From contig CANKLD010000015.1 in the NCBI GenBank assembly GCA_947483095.1, positions 1 to 19,584 on the forward strand: 19,584 bases of DNA, read 5' to 3'. The translations under genes were made by a program, and so were the position numbers. The notes beneath the pieces are model-generated. The model saw only the letters and a program-made list of their open reading frames with translations. It was not told the origin of the DNA and did not search any database. Source of the stretch: Bacteroidota bacterium. Its GTDB lineage: Bacteria > Bacteroidota > Bacteroidia > Flavobacteriales > Flavobacteriaceae. This document shows, one piece after another, positions 15,872-19,584 of this stretch; within the stretch, counting starts at the first letter, position 1; every line of letters begins with the position of its first letter.

Positions 15872-16696
15872 ATGAAAACAGTAGTAATAACAGGTGCTGG
15901 TGGGGTTTTATGTAGCACATTAGCGAAAGCTTTGGCAAAACAAGGTCACCAAATTGCATTATTAGATTTAAAAAAAGAGGCTGCAGATAAAGTTGCAAAT
16001 GAAATCAACGCTGCTGGAGGAAAAGCAATTGGTGTTGCTGCCAATGTATTGGAAAAAGATTCATTAGAAGCGGCTAAGAAAGAAGTAAATGATAAATTAG
16101 GAAGTTGTGATATTTTGATAAACGGAGCTGGAGGAAACCACCCATTGGGAACTACCTCAAACCCATTTTTATTGGAAGAAGACATGAACAATACCACTGA
16201 AGGATTCAAGACATTTTTTGATTTAGATGCTGAAGGAATAAAATTCGTATTCAATTTAAACTTTATTGGAACTTTATTGCCAACACAAGTTTTTTCTAAA
16301 GACATGATAGGTAAAAAAGGATGTAGTATTTTGAATATTTCTTCGATGAATGCCTTTACTCCATTGACAAAAATACCTGCCTACAGTGGTGCAAAAGCCG
16401 CGGTATCTAACTTTACACAATGGCTAGCAGTACATTTTTCAAAAGTGGGAATTCGTGTAAATGCTTTGGCTCCAGGATTTTTCTTGACCGATCAAAACCG
16501 TGCATTATTGACAACTGAAAACGGGGAATTGACTGCCAGAGGAAATACCATCATCGGGCAAACTCCTATGGGAAGATTTGGTGAACCGGAAGATTTAGTA
16601 AGCACGACCTTATATTTATGTGATGACGCCTCCTCTTTTGTGACTGGTGTTGTTATTCCAATAGATGGTGGTTTTAGCGCGTTTAGCGGAGTTTAA
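15872..16696 (+). CDS. uxuB: D-mannonate oxidoreductase (fructuronate reductase), SDR type
   Basis: Short-chain dehydrogenase of 274 residues that should reduce D-fructuronate to D-mannonate with NAD(P)H. The cofactor loop is TGAGGVLCSTLA (7-18). The NGAGG motif is at 84-88, the catalytic Ser at 157-158 (NISSMN) and the YxxxK pair at Tyr171 and Lys175 (YSGAK). An extended section after NGAGG (about 89-125), rich in Asn, Thr and Phe, is typical of the SDR fructuronate reductases also found in Bacillus. These are unrelated to the long-chain UxuB of E. coli. Assignment rests on this family resemblance plus adjacency to uxuA and uxaC. A different sugar-acid dehydrogenase is possible but less likely. 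Confidence 0.87.
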   Translation: MKTVVITGAGGVLCSTLAKALAKQGHQIALLDLKKEAADKVANEINAAGGKAIGVAANVLEKDSLEAAKKEVNDKLGSCDILINGAGGNHPLGTTSNPFLLEEDMNNTTEGFKTFFDLDAEGIKFVFNLNFIGTLLPTQVFSKDMIGKKGCSILNISSMNAFTPLTKIPAYSGAKAAVSNFTQWLAVHFSKVGIRVNALAPGFFLTDQNRALLTTENGELTARGNTIIGQTPMGRFGEPEDLVSTTLYLCDDASSFVTGVVIPIDGGFSAFSGV

Positions 16697-16728
16697 AAAA
16701 TAGTATTTAATAGTATATACCTAAAGTT

Positions 16729-17889
16729 ATGGAACAAACATGGAGATGGTACGGACCAAATGATCCTGTAAAATTAGCTGATGCGCGTCAAGCGGGAGCA
16801 ACCGGAATAGTTACCGCTTTGCACCATATTAAAAATGGTCAAGTGTGGGAAGTGGACGAAATAATGAAAAGAAAAAATGAAGTGGAAGCGGCAGGATTAA
16901 CATTTTCTGTTGTAGAAAGTATTCCTGTTCATGAGGATATCAAAAAACAATCCGGTGATTATCTGAAATATATAGAAAACTACAAGCAAAGTATAAAAAA
17001 CTTAGCGACTTGTGGAATTAACATTGTTTGTTATAATTTCATGCCTGTTTTAGATTGGTCAAGAACCGATTTATCTTACGAAATGCCCGATGGTTCTAAA
17101 GCCTTGCGTTTTGATATCAATGAATTCGCAGCTTTTGAGTTGTTTATTTTAAAAAGACCAGGAGCAGAAACTACTTACTCTGAAGCACAGCAAGCGAAAG
17201 CAAAAGCTACTTTTGAAAAATTAACGGATGCCGATAAAGTAAAATTGCAACAAAACATAATTGCTGGTTTACCAGGAGCTGAAGAATCCTATACTGTGGA
17301 AGATTTCTTAAAAGTACTTCAAGGTTACGATGGTATTGATGCCAATAGATTAAAAGAAAATTTATACTATTTCCTTCGTGAAATTATCCCAGTTGCAGAA
17401 AGTGCAGGTGTTTTAATGGCGATACATCCCGATGATCCTCCTTATCCAATTTTAGGATTACCAAGAGTGGTTTCTACAGAAGCTGATTTGATTCAATTAC
17501 TAAATGCAATTGATTCTCCGTCTAACGGATTTTGCATGTGCACCGGTTCTTACGGAGTAATTGCTGATAATGATTTACCAGGAATTGTAGATCGTCATGG
17601 GGCTAAAATGAATTTTATTCACCTTAGAAGTACGCAACGTGATGAAGAAGGAAATTTCTATGAAGCCAATCATTTAGAAGGTGACGTGGATATGTATGAA
17701 GTGGTGAAATCTATTTTGAAGAAGCAAAAAGAAACAAAAAGAGTTATTCCGATGCGCCCTGATCACGGACACCAAATGTTAGATGATTTGAACAAAAAAA
17801 CCAACCCAGGGTATTCAGGAATTGGTCGTTTAAGAGGTTTAGCAGAATTGCGAGGATTAGAAATGGGAATTGAAAAAAGTTTATTTTAA
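16729..17889 (+). CDS. uxuA: Mannonate dehydratase
   Basis: Removes water from D-mannonate to give KDG. The 386-residue protein matches UxuA throughout: [10 protein letters not shown] (5-14), GIVTALHHI (26-34), NFMPVLDW (103-110), AIHPDDPP (231-238), CTGSYG (271-276), FIHLRS (296-301) and RPDHGH (343-348). The His, Cys, His and Asp in the last four blocks are the expected divalent-metal (Mn/Fe) and active-site residues. Length is that of the longer UxuA form (E. coli about 394). The fold is a TIM barrel and the enzyme acts in the cytoplasm. It is followed after 6 bp by uxaC. Confidence 0.97.
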   Translation: MEQTWRWYGPNDPVKLADARQAGATGIVTALHHIKNGQVWEVDEIMKRKNEVEAAGLTFSVVESIPVHEDIKKQSGDYLKYIENYKQSIKNLATCGINIVCYNFMPVLDWSRTDLSYEMPDGSKALRFDINEFAAFELFILKRPGAETTYSEAQQAKAKATFEKLTDADKVKLQQNIIAGLPGAEESYTVEDFLKVLQGYDGIDANRLKENLYYFLREIIPVAESAGVLMAIHPDDPPYPILGLPRVVSTEADLIQLLNAIDSPSNGFCMCTGSYGVIADNDLPGIVDRHGAKMNFIHLRSTQRDEEGNFYEANHLEGDVDMYEVVKSILKKQKETKRVIPMRPDHGHQMLDDLNKKTNPGYSGIGRLRGLAELRGLEMGIEKSLF

Positions 17890-17895
17890 TTTACA

Positions 17896-19305
17896 ATGGC
17901 TGAAAATATATTTATAACCGATGATTTTTTGTTACATAGTGAAGCGGCTAAAACGCTGTATCACCATCATGCAAAAACGCAACCTATATTTGATTATCAC
18001 TGTCATTTATCTCCAAAAGATATTGCTGAAGACCGACAATTTGAGAATTTAACTCAAATATGGATTGAAGGGGATCACTATAAATATAGAGCTATGCGCG
18101 CTAATGGTATTGATGAAAAATTCATTACTGGAGACGCAAGCGATTATGAAAAATTTCTTAAATGGGCAGAAACAGTTCCGTATACATTAAGAAACCCTTT
18201 GTATCATTGGACTCATTTAGAATTAAAAAATTATTTTGGAATTACCACTTTATTGGATGCTAATTCCGCCGAAGCTATTTTTAATGAAGCCACTGCTTTA
18301 CTACAAAAACCAGAATACAGTGTTAGAAATATTCTTCGTAAAATGAATGTAAAAGTCGTGGGAACTACAGATGACCCAACGGATGATTTACAGTTTCACA
18401 AAAAAATAAAAGACGATAATTTTGAAATTAAAGTTTTGCCTTCTTTTCGTCCTGATAAAGCTACAGAAATTGAAAAAGGACAAGCTTTTGTTGATTGGAT
18501 CAAAAAATTGGAGCTATCCGTAGGTTTTTCTATCTCCGATTTTTCAAAATTAATTAAAGCATTAAACGATAGACACGATTTTTTCCATGAAATGGGCTGT
18601 CGAATTTCTGATCACGGACATGCTAATTTCTATGGAGAGGAATATACTGAAAGGGAAGTAAACACCATTTTTGCTCATGCGATGAAAGGCGAATTGGTTT
18701 CTGTTATTGAAATTAATAAGTACAAATCAGCGGTATTATTTGAATTGGCTTTGATGAACAAGAAAAAATCTTGGGCGCAGCAATTTCATGTTGGTGCCAT
18801 AAGAAACAACAATGCTAAAATGCTTCAGGATATTGGTCCCGATCAAGGATTTGATTCACTTGGCGATTTGAATATGGCTGACAATATGAGTAAATTTTTC
18901 GGAAGATTGAGTCAATGCGATGGTTTAACTAATACTATTGTTTATAATTTAAATCCCCGTGATAGCGAAATGTTTGCCTCGATGGCGGCTAATTTTAACG
19001 ATGGAAAAGTGGCAGGTAAAATGCAATATGGTGCTGCTTGGTGGTTTTTGGATCAAAAAGATGGTATGGAAAAACAATTAAATGTACTTTCTAACTTTGG
19101 TTTATTGAGCCGATTTGTTGGAATGGTGACTGATTCACGTAGTTTTCTATCTTTTCCACGTCATGAATATTTTAGACGTATATTGTGCAATGTTATTGGA
19201 GAAGAAATTCAAAAAGGTGAATTACCAAACAACATGCAACTTATAGGATCTATGGTGGAAAACATTTGTTATAAAAATGCAGTTTCCTATTTTAAAATAG
19301 AATAA
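17896..19305 (+). CDS. uxaC: Glucuronate (uronate) isomerase
   Basis: Interconverts D-glucuronate and D-fructuronate (and often D-galacturonate and D-tagaturonate), the entry step for the operon. The 469-residue length and motifs match UxaC of the amidohydrolase superfamily: FDYHCHLSPKDIAE (34-47, with paired His in HCH), IWIEGDHYKYRAMRANG in the N-terminal third, VVGTTDDPTDD, and FHEMGCRISDHGH in the middle. Near the C-terminus are GMVTDSRSFLSFPRHEYFRR and a conserved NICYKNA close. Only the glucuronate branch genes (uxuB, uxuA) accompany it here. No altronate branch gene (uxaA, uxaB) is visible, so glucuronate is the likelier substrate. Confidence 0.97.
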   Translation: MAENIFITDDFLLHSEAAKTLYHHHAKTQPIFDYHCHLSPKDIAEDRQFENLTQIWIEGDHYKYRAMRANGIDEKFITGDASDYEKFLKWAETVPYTLRNPLYHWTHLELKNYFGITTLLDANSAEAIFNEATALLQKPEYSVRNILRKMNVKVVGTTDDPTDDLQFHKKIKDDNFEIKVLPSFRPDKATEIEKGQAFVDWIKKLELSVGFSISDFSKLIKALNDRHDFFHEMGCRISDHGHANFYGEEYTEREVNTIFAHAMKGELVSVIEINKYKSAVLFELALMNKKKSWAQQFHVGAIRNNNAKMLQDIGPDQGFDSLGDLNMADNMSKFFGRLSQCDGLTNTIVYNLNPRDSEMFASMAANFNDGKVAGKMQYGAAWWFLDQKDGMEKQLNVLSNFGLLSRFVGMVTDSRSFLSFPRHEYFRRILCNVIGEEIQKGELPNNMQLIGSMVENICYKNAVSYFKIE

Positions 19306-19345
19306 CTAATTACTATTAAATAAACTAATCAAACTAAAAACTACT

Positions 19346-19584
19346 ATGAAAGAAACCAATTTACCAATCGGAAAATACAGATGGACCATTTGTGGTTTGC
19401 TATTTTTTGCAACTACCGTAAACTATTTAGACCGTCAAGTATTGAGTTTATTAGCGCCAAGTTTGTCAAAAGAATTCAATTGGTCAAATAGTGATTATGC
19501 TAATATAACAGCTGTATTCCAGTTTATTTATGCTATTTCGATGCTTTTTGCAGGTAGAATAATTGATAAATTAGGAACCAAAAA
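19346..19584 (+). CDS. MFS hexuronate transporter, N-terminal part (cut by window end)
   Basis: The ATG at 19346 opens a frame that remains open to the last base, giving 79 codons. The translation starts MKETNLPIGKYRWTICGLLF. It continues with a first transmembrane helix, VNYLDRQVLSLLAP and FNWSNSDYANI, a second helix ending SMLFAGRIIDKLGTK; the last segment is the family loop between helices 2 and 3. This pattern is typical of the anion:cation symporter group of the major facilitator superfamily, which includes ExuT. With uxaC 40 bp upstream it is most likely the D-glucuronate (hexuronate) uptake system of this operon. The remaining ten or so helices lie beyond the window. Confidence 0.88.
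   Translation, partial: MKETNLPIGKYRWTICGLLFFATTVNYLDRQVLSLLAPSLSKEFNWSNSDYANITAVFQFIYAISMLFAGRIIDKLGTK

Overview
The window is AT-rich and gene-dense. Short A/T-rich leaders, Bacteroidetes-type -7 boxes (TAnnTTTG) ahead of several genes, a DUF5723-type outer-membrane protein and the overall protein resemblance point to a flavobacterium (Bacteroidota, Flavobacteriaceae), probably Flavobacterium or a close relative. This assignment is inference from family resemblance; no rRNA gene is present.

Left part (1-5371): the 3' two thirds of the translation factor ABC-F gene ettA ends at a strong terminator. It is followed by a ~209-bp foldback (MITE-like) repeat that fills the gap to a convergent RhlE-type DEAD-box helicase. 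Upstream of the helicase lies an arginase/formimidoylglutamase-family gene, divergent from a membrane-anchored coiled-coil protein of unknown function. The ~550-bp stretch after that gene looks empty, but on the minus strand it holds the wreck of hutI (imidazolonepropionase), with two large internal deletions, frameshifts and stops. This supports a HutG-like role for the nearby ureohydrolase and suggests decay of histidine degradation at this locus.

Middle part (5372-12348): mostly housekeeping genes. They are a CorA-type Mg2+ transporter, a minus-strand pair encoding a DUF5723 outer-membrane protein and an ALDH3-like aldehyde dehydrogenase (stop and start codons abut), a panB-rluA pair (pantothenate synthesis and a pseudouridine synthase), and a single-chain Fe-S L-serine dehydratase.

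Right part (12496-19584): a hexuronate catabolism locus. A LacI-family regulator diverges from an operon in the order kdgK, yhcH-like, KDPG aldolase, SDR-type uxuB, uxuA, uxaC and an MFS transporter cut by the window end. Together these take D-glucuronate through D-fructuronate, D-mannonate, KDG and KDPG to pyruvate and glyceraldehyde-3-phosphate. A near-perfect 14-bp palindrome with a central CG sits just downstream of a -7 box in front of kdgK and is the obvious LacI operator. The regulator has an intact helix-turn-helix reading frame but no ATG, GTG or TTG start, so simple gene calling would give a protein lacking its DNA-binding domain.

I see no phage, CRISPR, secretion, defence or biosynthetic system. 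The most noteworthy items are the hidden hutI pseudogene, the start-less regulator with its operator, the foldback repeat, and the YhcH-family protein placed between KDG kinase and KDPG aldolase.
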